Below are positions 24,501 to 35,602 of a stretch of 64,000 nucleotides of DNA, one piece after another. Numbering within the stretch: position 1 is the stretch's first letter; every line of letters begins with the position of its first letter. The translations under genes and the position numbers were made by a program. The stretch covers positions 310,001 through 374,000 of the forward strand of contig JASSKH010000045.1 in NCBI GenBank assembly GCA_031763025.1, in the 5' to 3' direction. Under the pieces are notes generated by a model that had not been told where the DNA came from, searched no databases, and was given only the letters and a program-made list of their open reading frames with translations. Origin of the DNA: Macrocystis pyrifera. Lineage: Eukaryota; Sar; Phaeophyceae; Laminariales; Laminariaceae.

Positions 24501-27500
24501 GACATAGGCAATAGCCTGTTCGTTCCACCCCGGTCCCGTTCCCCTTTCAAAAAGCTGTTGATGCACGTGCAGCTATGCAGAACGACGTGATTTCCTGACC
24601 TGGTGTGTGAGCACTTTCGATACGCTATCGCCCTGTTTTCTCGATATTTCGGCGTCTCCTGCCGGAGCTACGTGTAGTGTGTTATACCCCTGTATCGGGG
24701 GGAACACGAAACACACGCATTTCCGGCCCAGGGGCAACAATTGTGTGCCCCCTCACTGATGCCGCCACCTATACTATGTACCCCTTACTCTGGTTGCGGA
24801 TTCGTCTTCTCTCGAAATATTCTAACCCGCACCCGAAGCACAACCTACGTTCATGCGGTGTCCTGGCTAAGCTTTCCTTTAAGACCACTGTACGCTGCCT
24901 ACAGGTAACCTATAGGTGCCGTATTAGCGACGTACATACAAAATAGTGTAGGCGACTTATACGAGGTGACTTATTGGCGACCATGTGCAACCTAGAAGTG
25001 ACTTGTAGATGACTTGGTGGCCAATACTGTGGGCTACTTGTGAGCGACATATAGGCGACCTACAGGCGCGACCTTAAGGCAACCTATAGTCGACCGGTGT
25101 GCCATCTAGGAGTGGTCAGCAAGTGACCTACACGCGAGATGTCGGGTACCAATTGTCCAAAGGTATTCGTGGCCAAATTTCAAGTTTTCTAGCCAAGGGT
25201 GGTAGGAAGAGACAGCGAGTCTCCAAACCGCAGACCGCCCCGTGTGGCATACTCAGGCCGTCGCACTCTCCATGGGCTGCATGGTTTGCTGAAGGAGATC
25301 ATTGGAGACGCGGCTGTCTTAAGGTAGCGTAGCATAACCTAGCGTACCGGGTCGTTTGACGGTACTTAACTGTAGGGGATAGGGACTCGAGGGTGCCTTT
25401 TTTTCTTTGAAGCAGCATGACTCGATTGCGTACAGTACGCAACACAGCTCAGGAGACACTCATTTCGGGTCAGGCTAAAACAATTGTGCGAGGGCCGGGT
25501 TTGTCGTATACTAATTTTAGTATATCACTCTGGACGGAAACACTAGGACCATTTATGCATGAATAGAGGACCAAACAGTCCTTATATTTCATCCGGAGTG
25601 GTAAAAATAAAACTCTTTTTTTTTAATTCGCGCCAAAGTCGAGCCAAGATTTCTCCTCTCTTATTTGCTTAAGTGTTGACACGTACTGTGCCGGAACTGC
25701 TGTTCTTGTCCCCGCGGTGCCTTGTTAAACACCAGTCATTGGAGGTACGCCTTCACCGTGCGCTGGAGGAGGTTTCCAAGCAGAAAGAGGCATTTCGGCA
25801 AACGCAGGGACAGAGCAAGGACCGGGGACAGGGGCAGCGATTGGAGGTGGCCAGACTCGAGGGGCATTGCCAACGCTTGGAGAGACAGAAGGTATCATAT
25901 AATAGTAGTACTGAATAGGCACTGGGTCGAACACGATCTTCTTCGAAGCGTCAGCGAATCATGACTATGAATATCCGTGAAATGCCTCGAGCAGGCTGGC
26001 ATGCGATGCTGTTTTTGGGAGTGCAGTAGACTGGCGGTGTGACCGCTCAGAAAAAATGCAAGAGTGTTTAGCTCCCACGCTTGGGCAGCGCGGAGTAACA
26101 AGCAAACCGTGTCGCCGATGTTTTTTTGAAGAGGAAGGTCGTGATGCCACGATGCATCCTGACCGCGGGTGTTAGCGTCGTATATATGTAGTTTGTGGAC
26201 GGCTGGAGGGGCAAGGCTTACAGGCCAGTTCAGCTGGAAGTACAGCAGCTTTTTCGCTGTTTCTCACCTTTATTGGGTAGCGTTACAGTAATATAAAACA
26301 CCTTTCGCGCTAATTTCTTGCTCTCTTCTGCCAGTATTTTGCATCCGGTCTTGCTATTGTTAATGTTGGTATATTGACCGCGTTTGAACTGCAACCGGAT
26401 TTTGGGGGACAAACCACTTGAAATTAGAGTACGATATTCTTAGTAGGAAAAGCGCTGTAAATATGACGTTGCTCTGACGGTATTGAAGCCGTGAAACTGA
26501 TTTGACACGTGCCCTTTCGTCTTTTGTTGCGACGTCGCAGCTCGAATTGTTGTCGGCCTTCAAGAAGCAGCTGAAGCTCATCGACGTGCTCAAGAGGCAA
26601 AAGGTGGGTGGCTTTCCGGTACTCTCACCCCCCTTCCCCCCTTCCCCTCCGATGTTGCGGATTGATGCGTACCGTACCCTCGGCAGTTTTGAGTTTTCTC
26701 CTTCGAAACACTCACAATACGGTTACCGATGCGGCATTTTACTGGAAGTCTTACCTTCATGGCAAAAGGGCTACTTTGTATGACGCGTCCTGGAAATTTG
26801 AGCTAGAAATTTGCCCCGATACGCGTGACACGCTACATATCATACCGTCCTACCACGGTGCCCTATTCTGAATAGCCTGTCGAACAGCTTGTAGGACAGC
26901 ATTGTCAACGTCTGCCACTTGCCCAAAGAAAATCCGCCGCTGCAGTTGATGCCCTTGAACCCTCTCCATTATTCTGCAGAAATACCTGTTAATCCTAAAA
27001 AAAGCTCGAATGGCACCCGTGAACCGCGATTGTTTCAATATAGAAGGAGGCATTTCGCATCAGAAGCTATCTTTGAAATTCCGCGAACGGCAAGAATTTT
27101 CCGAACGGCGCGTGAAGTTGCGAACGCAAGCGTACGTGTAACGCGTTACGTGCATCCCTGATATAATACCTTGCAGGAGGTACGAGAGGTGTAGCCGATG
27201 CGTACTGTACAGTAGAACACAGCACGACCCCCTATTGCTTTTTTTGTTTTTGTACCCCGGGATTAGGTCGATCTGAATACGGTTTATTGTATGCTTCTGT
27301 TGATTGATCTCTAAAGGTATATACGCAGCTTGCACGGGAACGCGTGGTTGACTCCAGACAACAACACGGAACTCCTCTTATATTGTATCCGAGCTGTCGT
27401 GCCGACTCGCCTCATATGGAGCTACACCTACGAGTGACATCTGTGGGCTCACACATTATCCCAATATCCCAGTACCCACTGCCAGAATCCCTTTTCAGCA

Positions 27501-28290
27501 TGGAACTCCTCAATCTACGATGGATCTTACGTGTCGTGTTCCTGAGTACAATCAACATACCCCCTACTCACTATACACGACCATACTAATATCCCCCCTG
27601 CTCCTATGCATGACAAGGCACGACATTGTAGGGTTGATACATCGCTATATCCTAATCAACTCGTATCAAACTCAGAAACTCTGAAATCCAATCTGCAACT
27701 CAAACCTCAAAATTCTCGAATCAACACTCAACTCCTCAAATCAGCATTCGAATTCTCAAATCCACAGGCTCTCTGTTGCAAACACATAAAACTCCCGCAA
27801 AATAATACAGGAACCACACGCGGGCCACATCACATTTCCTGACTCCCACATTTTATCCTAGAGAAGAACCCAATGGTGTGGTGAATGCAGCTCGATTACT
27901 ATAGTAGCATCTGCCAAATTCTCTTCGCCGTTTTGTTTTCGGCTCGGGTGAAGGAGTACGCATCCTCCTCGAAGCGAGAGCGAGCAGCTGTCGTTTCGGC
28001 ATCCCTCCGTTCTTATTATTCTGACAGAAGCATAACATCAGCCGTCGACGTAAAGTCAACTAGCTGAGGGTGAGTTTCCGGATCAACCGCAATGAAAACG
28101 CCGTCAGATCGTAGTATAGCAAGCAACTCCTTAGGACACAATCCAGGGTGTCGGTGTGTGTTTGTGTTCCTCTAAAAAGTTTTCTTTTCACTTGTCGCAC
28201 CCCCTTGGACAGTTGCACGCCGAGGCGACCCGCGCGCTGGGCTTCACGGAAGAGGACTTCGTCAAGACGCTCGATTGGGACTCGAGATGA
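20155..28290 (+). CDS. TEX9: TEX9-family coiled-coil protein (spliced gene; 5' end unresolved)
   Basis: Six 3' exons (21668-21767, 22425-22511, 23902-24009, 25736-25891, 26541-26603 and 28213-28290) are flanked by AG/GT. The last five are phase 0 at both ends and join into one frame ending in TGA. The product is a continuous charged coiled coil with TEX9 hallmarks: FLKAKL at the coil start, EVRLHRALEEV mid-coil, AFKKQLKLIDVLKRQK and a C-terminus near GFTEEDFVKTLDW. The probable 5' exon (from 20155) carries RLNDELDA, matching the conserved N-terminal motif. TEX9 is a coiled-coil protein linked in animals to centriolar satellites and testis, and is found broadly in flagellated lineages (established knowledge). 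A cilium or centrosome role here is inference. The number of exons between 20155 and 21668, and the start codon, are unknown. Confidence 0.8.
21430..21600 (+). repeat. CTG tract in TEX9-like intron
   Basis: Interrupted CTG/TTG units; about twelve consecutive CTG near 21478-21514. It lies 70-240 bp upstream of the next exon. Confidence 0.9.
21668..21767 (+). CDS. TEX9: TEX9-like exon, coiled-coil start
   Basis: Encodes FLKAKLAACQTQLEEVL and the following coil, ending RRQ before donor GTAAGT. The acceptor is either TGCGAAG|G (21668) or CTCAAG|G (21678). The first keeps the family FLKAKL motif. Confidence 0.75.
22425..22511 (+). CDS. TEX9: TEX9-like exon
   Basis: 29 codons of Gln/Glu-rich coil (RQLQQLQQTAAKENKAK) between acceptor TTGTCCAG and donor GTAAGC, phase 0 at both ends. 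Confidence 0.8.
23902..24009 (+). CDS. TEX9: TEX9-like exon
   Basis: 36 codons with no Met, coil sequence ARVGDLERDLTASNR, between acceptor TTTGGTTTAG and donor GTAAGT. Phase 0 at both ends. Nothing in the flanks extends the frame meaningfully. Confidence 0.8.
24905..25140 (+). repeat. Degenerate GCGACCTATAGG-type repeat in intron
   Basis: Around fifteen loosely spaced variants of GCGACTTAT/GCGACCTATAGG. This is an old, decayed minisatellite inside a TEX9-like intron. Confidence 0.6.
25736..25891 (+). CDS. TEX9: TEX9-like exon, conserved coil core
   Basis: 52 codons beginning SLEVRLHRALEEVSKQKEA and ending CQRLERQK. This is the segment most like animal TEX9 (EVRLNRALEE, LEKQK). Acceptor CACCAG, donor GTATCA, phase 0 at both ends. 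Confidence 0.9.
26541..26603 (+). CDS. TEX9: TEX9-like exon, KKQLKLIDVLKRQK
   Basis: 21 codons, LELLSAFKKQLKLIDVLKRQ then K, the signature stretch of the family. Acceptor GTCGCAG, donor GTGGGT, phase 0 at both ends. Confidence 0.95.
28213..28290 (+). CDS. TEX9: TEX9-like terminal exon
   Basis: 25 codons plus TGA, containing ALGFTEEDFVKTLDWDS, which matches the TEX9 C-terminus. Acceptor CCTTGGACAG. Confidence 0.95.
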   Translation: MHAEATRALGFTEEDFVKTLDWDSR

Positions 28291-30425
28291 ATTAAGTCAC
28301 TGGCTGATTGCTGCGTGCCGTGTGGTGACATTCCGTCCGCGGCTAGGTTATAACAGTGGAGATGTTTCGCGCGGTAGACGGTTGCTGCGTGTTACGTGCG
28401 GGGAATGATGTATGATGTCCTTTGCTTGATGCCGCTTTCGCTGTGCTTGGTCCACTGCCGCTGTGTGGCGACACATAGTTTTTTTCTATGTTTTACAGTT
28501 TTTGGGGCAGGTTTTAAATTTTGGTACCTCGTACGGTGTTTCTTGTTGTCCTCGTTTGATGCACCCCGTACGGCCGTCAACACCAATCGCGTAATACGCA
28601 CGGCGCGGGATTCCCGCGGTTTCGAAGGTCTTGCACACATTGGACGTGCCACGATCTACAGTAGATAATGTATCACTGTAGATCCTGTATATATCTGCGC
28701 TTACGAGATAGATGTTTTGCAGGATCTGTATCGTAGACATCAAAGCGAGGAAACAGGCGCTAGATCGTGCAGATCATACGGCTCCCACCCGGCATCTTAA
28801 TAGAAAGCATGCAAGTCGTATGGTACAGATCAGGGATATATCTGCCCTGAACTTCTACTGCTGTATGTACAGTAGATTGTGAGATGGGTATTTGATGTAT
28901 GCGATGTGTGATGTGTGAAATGTTGCAGGTTTCCGTCCCAAGGATAACGTGGGTATTGCGTGCTGGCGCAGCATACGGCCGATGCTAAAAGAGGATCTCT
29001 GTCTTCCGGTTGAGTTCGCTACGACTGCAATAATACATCTTCCTGAGATGGTGTTGAAGTTCACACATGTACAGATACACATCAGCGGGCGCGGGCTACG
29101 TAGGTACCAGTACGTACCAGGTAGTTCGTTCGCATGGTCGGCAAATTGGCGAATCGTCTGGAGGACGGCGGGCGGTTTGTTTGCCGCGAGCAACAGCCTG
29201 AAAGGGAAAACTCGAAAAAAAAAACAGTCAGCAGTATCAAGGATAACATGTGCGCAAGAGCCGTGACATGCAGATCATACAGACCCTACCAGGCAACCAT
29301 CATCCAAATCGTGCAGAACATGAGGAGCTTCGTGAAATGGGGATCCAAACATTCCGACAGGTGAAAACTATACTTCTCCTGTGGTATTTAATATCTTGGG
29401 AAACTCGAAAGACAACTCAGAAAGCACCGAACCTGAATGAATTACGTACTGTAGGATTACACTACCCTGTGCATTCTTGTCGCCGCCTTTCTTTCCAGTC
29501 GGGTGTTGTCGCGTGCGCCCGGCGGGAACACACAGCGACAACTCGTTCTAATGGTAGTGTCGATTGTTGGAGCGTCAACACTACTACTGCCGTACCAGTA
29601 AGAGTAAAAATATCATGTCAACCGAAGAAAAAAACGCGGACGGTATTTATACCAGGTATATCCTTGATGGCTATCTATCCTGGAGCGACGGAGCAAAGTC
29701 ATATTTCGCGCATAGTTGTGGTTTAGCACCCGTGGATTCCGCGCGTTCATCACCAAGAGTAGGGGAGATGGCCGCCGGTAATGTCTGATATACGTGTGCC
29801 TCGTCCCCTTCAGCCTGCCGGCAGCAGCAGTAGTAGCAGCAGTAGCACAACCACGAACAACAACAGCTTCTCGTCTCCTCGTCGTATCGTTCATTACCAA
29901 AACATATATCATGCATGCATGTGGTTCTATCGCCATCGTGTGTTCCGCAAGCAACCGGGCACTGCGTGTAACACTCATATGGACTATACCAGAGTGGACT
30001 GTGGAGGATTGGTAGATTGGCTGGATTGCATGGTGGATCGTTGGATCGTGGATACGAGTCATCGAGTCAGCCCGTTGTTTTACTAAGGTGTTCCAATCAG
30101 GTAGTAAATTATTACACGAAAGGGGACGGGGATTTTTTTTCTTTCAGAAATTTTCGGTTTCATTTTCGTTGTTTTTGCTGTGTTGCTGTGCCGTGCTGTT
30201 GTGTGTGCTTTATCTTTCGCACATACGAGTACAGACACAGAGAAGAAAGTAAGTACCCTACCTGGGGTATATGTGTACATACGTACGACATGTGAGCGAG
30301 CGCAGCGGAAAACCGCTCGCGACGCGAAGCGTATGTGGCGTCCGAGCTGTTTTTCTCCTGAAGCATGGCGGCGGGACCCTTGGCATTGTTAAGTCGCCAG
30401 TTTGCAACTAATTAACTACAGTCAT
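28291..30425. other. Intergenic with dispersed repeats
   Basis: 28660-28870 holds a GATC-rich repeat copy (compare 4895-5000). 29818-29850 is a short AGC/AGT run. TACCAGGTA motifs occur near 29118 and 29650. No gene is seen. Confidence 0.5.
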
Positions 30426-30433
30426 GAAAAAAA

Positions 30434-31265
30434 CAGGGGTTTTCGCGGGTCATGACCCGACCCGCGGGTCGGGTCACGGGGTGTTCAAAATGTCACGGGT
30501 CGGGTCGGGTCGGGTCAGGAAGTGTTCGAAACCTCACGGGTCGGGTCGGGTCGGGTCAAGAGGGTTTCAAATCTCACGGGTCGGGTCGGGTCGGGTCAAG
30601 AAGAGGTGATGAAAAGCTCACGGGTCGGGTCAGGTCATGACCCGCGAGAAACGGGTCACTCGCGGGTCGGCCCAGAGTGACCCGCGAGTTCTTTTCTGCT
30701 GACCCGCGGGTCGGATCCGGCCCGCGGATCTGACACTCAAAGCACTTCCCGCTCTCTTACCCTAAGGTTTTTCTCGTACAAATACTCAATAAGGCTCCTT
30801 TGGTATCTTATTCACACATTAAAACACTGCCAAATCCATATACGCATGCCCGCATCTATTTATACCCACGACAGCCAGGCCACATATCGCTTGTGGGCAC
30901 AAAAATGGATAATAAATTGTTTTTGAAGTGTCGACCCACGGGCCGGATCCACAGGTCGGACCTGCGGGTCAAGATAAATAGTCTCACGGGTCAAGGTGAC
31001 CCGACCCGCATGAAACCCGTGTCTCACGGGTCAATCCGAAGGTGGCGGGTCGGGTCGGGTCGGGTCAGGAGGTTTTTAAATCTCGCGGGTCGGGTCGGGT
31101 CGGGTCAGGATATTTTCAAATCTGACGGGTCGGGTCGGGTCGGGTCAACAACTTTTTTGAATCTCGCGGGTCGGGTCGGGTCGGGTCAAGAGGCTTTCAA
31201 AATCTCGCGGGTCGGGTCGAGTCGACCCGACCCGTCAGATTTGACCTGACCCGCGAAAAGCCCTG
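30434..31265. mobile_element. hAT-like non-autonomous element built of GGGTC pentamers
   Basis: The 832 bp element begins CAGGGGTTTTCGCGGGTC and ends with the inverse of CAGGGCTTTTCGCGGGTC (17 of 18 match). It is flanked by an identical 8 bp duplication, GAAAAAAA (30426-30433 and 31266-31273). CAGGG termini and an 8 bp target duplication are hAT hallmarks. The interior has no transposase. It is mostly higher-order repeats of about 50 bp, each three GGGTC pentamers plus a variable ~30 bp linker. Related but truncated pieces lie at 54570-54665 and 58727-58882, both ending GAGCCCTG. Caution: an A-rich duplication is less decisive than a complex one. Confidence 0.7.
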
Positions 31266-31339
31266 GAAAAAAACAATATTCAATCATGGACCTCTGTCCG
31301 CTTCGCATAATTTATTAGATGATGTACTTTTCCTTCCTG

Positions 31340-31385
31340 AGCGAGCGTAGCGGGCGGCGTAGGCCGCCCGCGGAGCGAAGCGCCT
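31340..31385. repeat. GC-rich perfect hairpin
   Basis: GGGCGGC-GTAG-GCCGCCC lies inside a larger GAGCGAGCG...CGGAGCGAAGCGC frame. A weaker relative (GAGCGAGCGCAGCGG with CCGCTCGCGACGCG) lies at 30294-30330, on the other side of the hAT-like element. Confidence 0.6.
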
Positions 31386-31744
31386 TGTATTATACATCAA
31401 GAGCAGAAGAGGCCAAGAACATACATGTACGATAATAATAGTATGACTCACCAACAAACACGTACGTACTCATGTACTGGTACGTCAAGATATCTGCCGC
31501 TGCAACATTTTAGAAGTATTTCAAACATTGTTCAGTGTCTTTCTTGTATGATGCCTGTCACGTTTGAACTGCTATAAACCAACTTTCGATTGTCTTGTGT
31601 ACCCCGACCCTCACGTGTCGATCCGCTGTTTCAGTGCACGAAATGGTACTGGCCGACATCAATTGGAAGTCGAGCCTGCTGTAAGTGTTATCGTCTCGTC
31701 GACCCTGAGTGTGCGTGTTGTGCGCCTTCTTCGTCTCGTGTATT

Positions 31745-32026
31745 TTAGGTACCCGAATTTCGATTTTTTATGGGTTTTCGGGTTTTTCTAGGGTTCCAGC
31801 ACCTTTGTGTGACCACGGATTCCTTCGTTGGAAAGTTAATGTGAGAACAACAACAACAACAACAACTATCGTCCCTCCGAGAGGCCCGCTCCTTCTTCTC
31901 GAGTTCTTCAGTTAGTTGTGACTTGCAGCAAGCGGGAGTTTCGTCCAGCCGTGCTTCCATCGAGCGGGCTTGCTCGTCCATTCTCGATTGCATTTCAGCC
32001 AGTCTAGCTTCCAGGATTGTCTCCAT
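31745..32026 (-). CDS. Short coiled-coil open frame, possibly retroelement-derived
   Basis: Starts METILEARLAEMQSRMDEQ and stays strongly helical (Glu/Arg/Met heptads) for about 50 residues before degrading into CAA-repeat DNA at 31846. The ATG abuts the dispersed repeat at 32029-32120. The arrangement suggests the start of a gag-like ORF of a lost element, but no domain is recognised. Confidence 0.3.
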   Translation of the reverse strand: METILEARLAEMQSRMDEQARSMEARLDETPACCKSQLTEELEKKERASRRDDSCCCCCCSHINFPTKESVVTQRCWNPRKTRKPIKNRNSGT

Positions 32027-32028
32027 CT

Positions 32029-32120
32029 TTTTTTTTTTATATAAATTTTGAAATACGTCAGCTGTGAGTTCGACTGATTAAATAGTTGATACTCAACTTT
32101 GCAGGCTGCGTAATACGCCT
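32029..32120 (+). repeat. Dispersed 'GTCAGCTGTGAGT' repeat, intact copy
   Basis: A T-run followed by ATAAATTTTGAAATACGTCA, CTGTGAGTTCGACTGATTAA, GATACTCAACTTTGCAGGCT and GCGTAATACGCC. Nearly identical to 35603-35690. Diverged copies lie at 11189-11251, 13924-13994 (-), 35704-35760 and 38515-38555. Confidence 0.85.
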
Positions 32121-32479
32121 CGTCTATATTCCATTTTTACCTAATTTTACAAGTATTGTGATAAACCGAGCGCGCGTATTCTATATGTGATTCGAGGATC
32201 GCTCTAATCGCTGCCCCTAGCCCACAGAGTCTCGGCGGATCCCGCTAGCGTGATCACTCGATACTCTGGGGCGTGACAGGCCTTACGCAGTTAGGCGAGT
32301 AAACAGAACTCATGATGGTCTTTGGAAGGAGAGACTCTCGTGTTGGATTATATCGGACGAACGAGGAAAGAGAAAGTGAAGACGTGTCCACCTCTGACGT
32401 CGTCGGTCGTTCTTCGTAGTGACGGTTTCATCCAGTACCGACATAAACAAGCCTTCCTACCACATACGTATTCCACCGC

Positions 32480-33217
32480 ACAAGACTCAACACTTCCAGG
32501 CACGGCCGATCAGCGTCTGCCCACGGCGACAGCCCAATGGACAGCACCCCGATGAGCGCCGAACGCACGAGCTCGAGGCGGTCAGCGACCATAATAAGCC
32601 AACCGTCGGGGGCCCCTCCGTACGGAGACCGAACTGGGTCACGTCGACATCGCTAACCGAGCGGAGCTGGGCGGCCACCCGTGCCGTTACGTTGACCGAG
32701 TCCCCCACGAAGGCTTGGATGTCGGCCGGAGAATCGCCGAGAATATGGGGGATACGGCCCCGAAGAATCCAGTGCCGTTGTGGGCCCGACTTTCTCCAAA
32801 GAGCAGACTCGTCGACGAGCTGCGACTTCTGCAGCAGCCGCTCCCGCGCGTCACGGTTGTCGCGGGAAGCGTCCCCTTGGGCGGCCTGGTTCGCCACGAT
32901 CTGCTGAAGCACCATGTCCAGATGGGCGCACTGCGCCGCTCAAGCTGACGCCGAGCCTTGAATTCCCGCGATGGAAGCGTCGGTTTTTGCAGGCTGCCTG
33001 CATCTCGTCGCGAACGAGCCCAAATTGGCTTTTCAACTTGCCCCAGCCACTGGACCATGTCGACGGAACGTACGAATTCCGATCCAGCGCCAGCGGAGCG
33101 AGCATCGGCCGCCGAGCCCCCGGAGTTAGACGCCGTGCTCCGGGGAACGGTCGCCGGGGCCTCAGCAGCGGCCACGGTGGCGTCGCACGGTTTCGGTGTC
33201 GGGACATCACTCATCGC
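32480..33217 (-). pseudogene. Gag-like or hypothetical decayed ORF
   Basis: The - strand frame starts MSDVPTPKPCDATVAAAEA at 33217, with Ala/Ser-rich then basic/hydrophobic sequence (SVDMVQWLGQVEKPIW). It changes frame near 32940 and continues as MVLQQIVANQAAQGDASRDN to about 32480. A TATA-like tract lies about 100 bp upstream. One frame change, no splice signals and retroelement surroundings favour a dead gag-type ORF. No zinc knuckle is seen, so the family is unproven. Confidence 0.35.
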
Positions 33218-33422
33218 AGTAATCACGGCAAACAGCAGCACGAATGAAACCCGAAAGAAAAGTCCGCGCCGCGCCAATCAGCGACGAAGCCAGCAGGTCC
33301 CACCAGTCCACAGCTATAATATATACGCGGAAGTTCGAAGCTAGTAGACCAGTTTTTTTTACCGCACCTTGGATCTGTCTTGACCCTGCCCTCGCTGCGT
33401 CCTCTCGATCGCGATTCAACTG

Positions 33423-35400
33423 CTACAGCAGAACTGGTCCCAGGTGCACTTCTGGACTACACGGGTACAACAACCCGTGTTGATCTAAGTGGTCAACTTC
33501 TCCCGTACATATTTTCTCATGATGATGAAGACCAGACTTGAAGCTGATGGTAGCCCTGGCCAACATCATGATGTAGCACGATGTCGACTTGCCGTTGTCT
33601 GGGTTGTGAGCCCAGTTAGAGTCCGAGAAGGCCGTGAGCTTAAAGCCTCCCTTCTTGTACACTATGCTGAAGTTGGTGGACCCCGCCAGGTACCATAGAA
33701 TGTATGTGCTTGGCCGCCACCATGTGCACTTTCGACGGACTTGACATAGCACGAGAGAGCTGACTCGAGCTGTACATTATGTCAAACCTGAGAACAGAGG
33801 CCAGGTACATAACCGTGCCTGCAATCGCTTGGTACTTCTGCTTCTCGTCGGCATTCAGCAATGTCTCCTCCGGCTGCTTGGTGGAGAGCTCAGGTCCGTG
33901 ACCGGGGGTTAGGGCCGTTCCTAACGAACCGAAAAAAAAATCACGATTCGTGATTTTTAGGCATGCCAAAAGATCACGATCCGTGACATTTCAGTTCTAA
34001 CGAAAAAAGCCGAAAAACGTCGCGTTTCGTGATATTTTCAAATAGTAAGTTCTGATATTTCAAACCCAACGTTTTTTGGGGATGTGGAGCAAACTCTCGA
34101 GAGTGGGGCACGGCCAGGCCGGGCTGGGCCGTCCGCACCTGGCCCAGCCCGTGACATATCCGAATTGCGGGCCGAAGCCTGACCCAGCCTGCGAGATTCC
34201 AACTTCACCGGCCGTCGGCCAAGCTCGTTTCGCGAGATTCCATCTCAGAGGCCGCCAGCCCGGCCTGGCCTGTGACATCCCCAGGTCATTTTCGCGTTTG
34301 TCTTCCAGCAGTGGCTCCTCCTCCTGGAAATTTCGAGGCCGCAACCTCCTCGGTAGCCCGCGCCCACAGGGGTGTCTTTGGGTAGCCGCCCGGTGTCCAC
34401 AAGCGGCGTGCGAAGCAGAGTCTGCCATGCCCCTATGCCGACCATCGGATACCGTTGGTGCACGTGGGTTGCGTAGTGCCTTGATCAGGCGTATTTTGAG
34501 ACACGACAAATGTCACGAATCGTGATTTTGTTTTTTTTAGGGAAAAGCTAAAAAAATTGGCGTCATGAATCGTGATTTTTTTTGTCGTGATTCACGACAA
34601 AAAAATCACGATTCACCCCAAAAGTCTCACGAATTCTCACGAATCGTGATTTTTTTTGTTCGTTAGGAGTGGCCCTTAGCGTAGGCTTGCGGTTTGCGGT
34701 TAGTCAGAACGTCATCTACGGTTGTGGGTGACCTGCAGCCCAAGTACACGCGACACATCGCCCCATATCGGTCATCTTGAACCTGTCCATTGGCTGTGCC
34801 TTGATCTCCTCAATCACTTTGATGTTGCCACCAATCACGAACGATTAGATCGTCCACGTACAAGGTGAGGATGATGGTGACACCCTTATATGCTGGTAAA
34901 TATATAGATGCAGGTGTCGGGCTTCAGCGGGATGAAACCGATGACCTTAAGGACGGGATCAATTGTGTGGAACCAGTTCCCGGGGCTCTGAGCTAGCCCG
35001 TAGAGACTTTTCTCCTCCTGCCTCACCAGAGAGAGGGCCTCCATCCTTGTCCTTGATCTCATAACACCAGGCGGCTGTGCTACGAACAATTCCTCCTCAA
35101 TATCCGCATATAGGAAAGCAGTTTTCACGTCCAACTGAATTACTTCCAAGTCCAGCTCCGCTGCTATGGCCAGTACCATTCGGATGCTCTGAAGCCGGCA
35201 AACCGGAGCGAACGTGTTGCCGCAGTCTAGGCCCGGAACCTGGTTCCAGCCTTGAGCGACGACCCGCGCCTTGTATGAGTTGTCAGCCTTGCGCTTTAAA
35301 ACCCACCTTAAGTTGATGACTTCCTGTCCCGGAGGAACAGAAGATCTCGGAACGAGCTTGTAGACTCTCCTATTAATAGTTCATTCAGACTAGCCATCTT
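33423..35400 (-). pseudogene. Decayed Ty1/copia pol (reverse transcriptase and RNase H)
   Basis: Read on the - strand, in order: integrase-distal/RT start KARVVAQGW and TFAPVCRL (35200-35300); QLDVKTAFLYADIEEELFV with QPPG (34900-35160); the YVDD catalytic box (near 34855); then YQAIAGTVMYLASVLRFDI (33770-33860) and the RNase H segment AFSDSNWAHNPDNGKST (33580-33650). These are the diagnostic copia RT order and motifs. Frame changes and stops separate the segments, and a 764 bp transposon interrupts it at 33912-34675. It is not an active element. Confidence 0.9.
33912..34675. mobile_element. PIF/Harbinger-like element inserted in copia pol
   Basis: TIRs start GGGCC(G/A)(T/C)TCCTAACGAAC and extend about 43 bp inward, including TCACGATTCGTGA. 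They are flanked by a TTA duplication (33909-33911 and 34676-34678). A 3 bp TTA/TAA target site and GGGCC ends fit PIF/Harbinger. Multiple subterminal copies of the palindrome TCACGAATCGTGA occur at both ends. The GC-rich middle (34080-34500) is open on both strands but shows no transposase motif. The copia frame continues across the site if the insert and one TTA are ignored. Confidence 0.8.
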
Positions 35401-35602
35401 GTCCGCAGCAGCTTCCCAAAGCGCGGCGTCCGGCCATCTCCTTGTCCGCTGCAGCTTCCCAAAGTGCGGCGTCCGGCAGCTTCATGGCTTCGTAGTACGA
35501 TCTAGGAACTCCCGGCTGCGAAGTCTGCACGGCATACGCGTACTCCACGAACCGAGGCATGTCGTCCTTGTGGGCGACGTCCTGGGCGACGTCCTGACAA
35601 GG
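35401..35602 (-). pseudogene. Copia pol upstream fragment
   Basis: The - strand frame contains FVEYAYAVQTSQPGVPRSY and EAMKLPDAALWEAAADKEM, the typical spacer and 'A...W..A...E...' stretch that opens copia reverse transcriptase. A near-duplicate of CCGCTGCAGCTTCCCAAAG at 35405 and 35447 shows a short internal tandem duplication. Confidence 0.75.
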
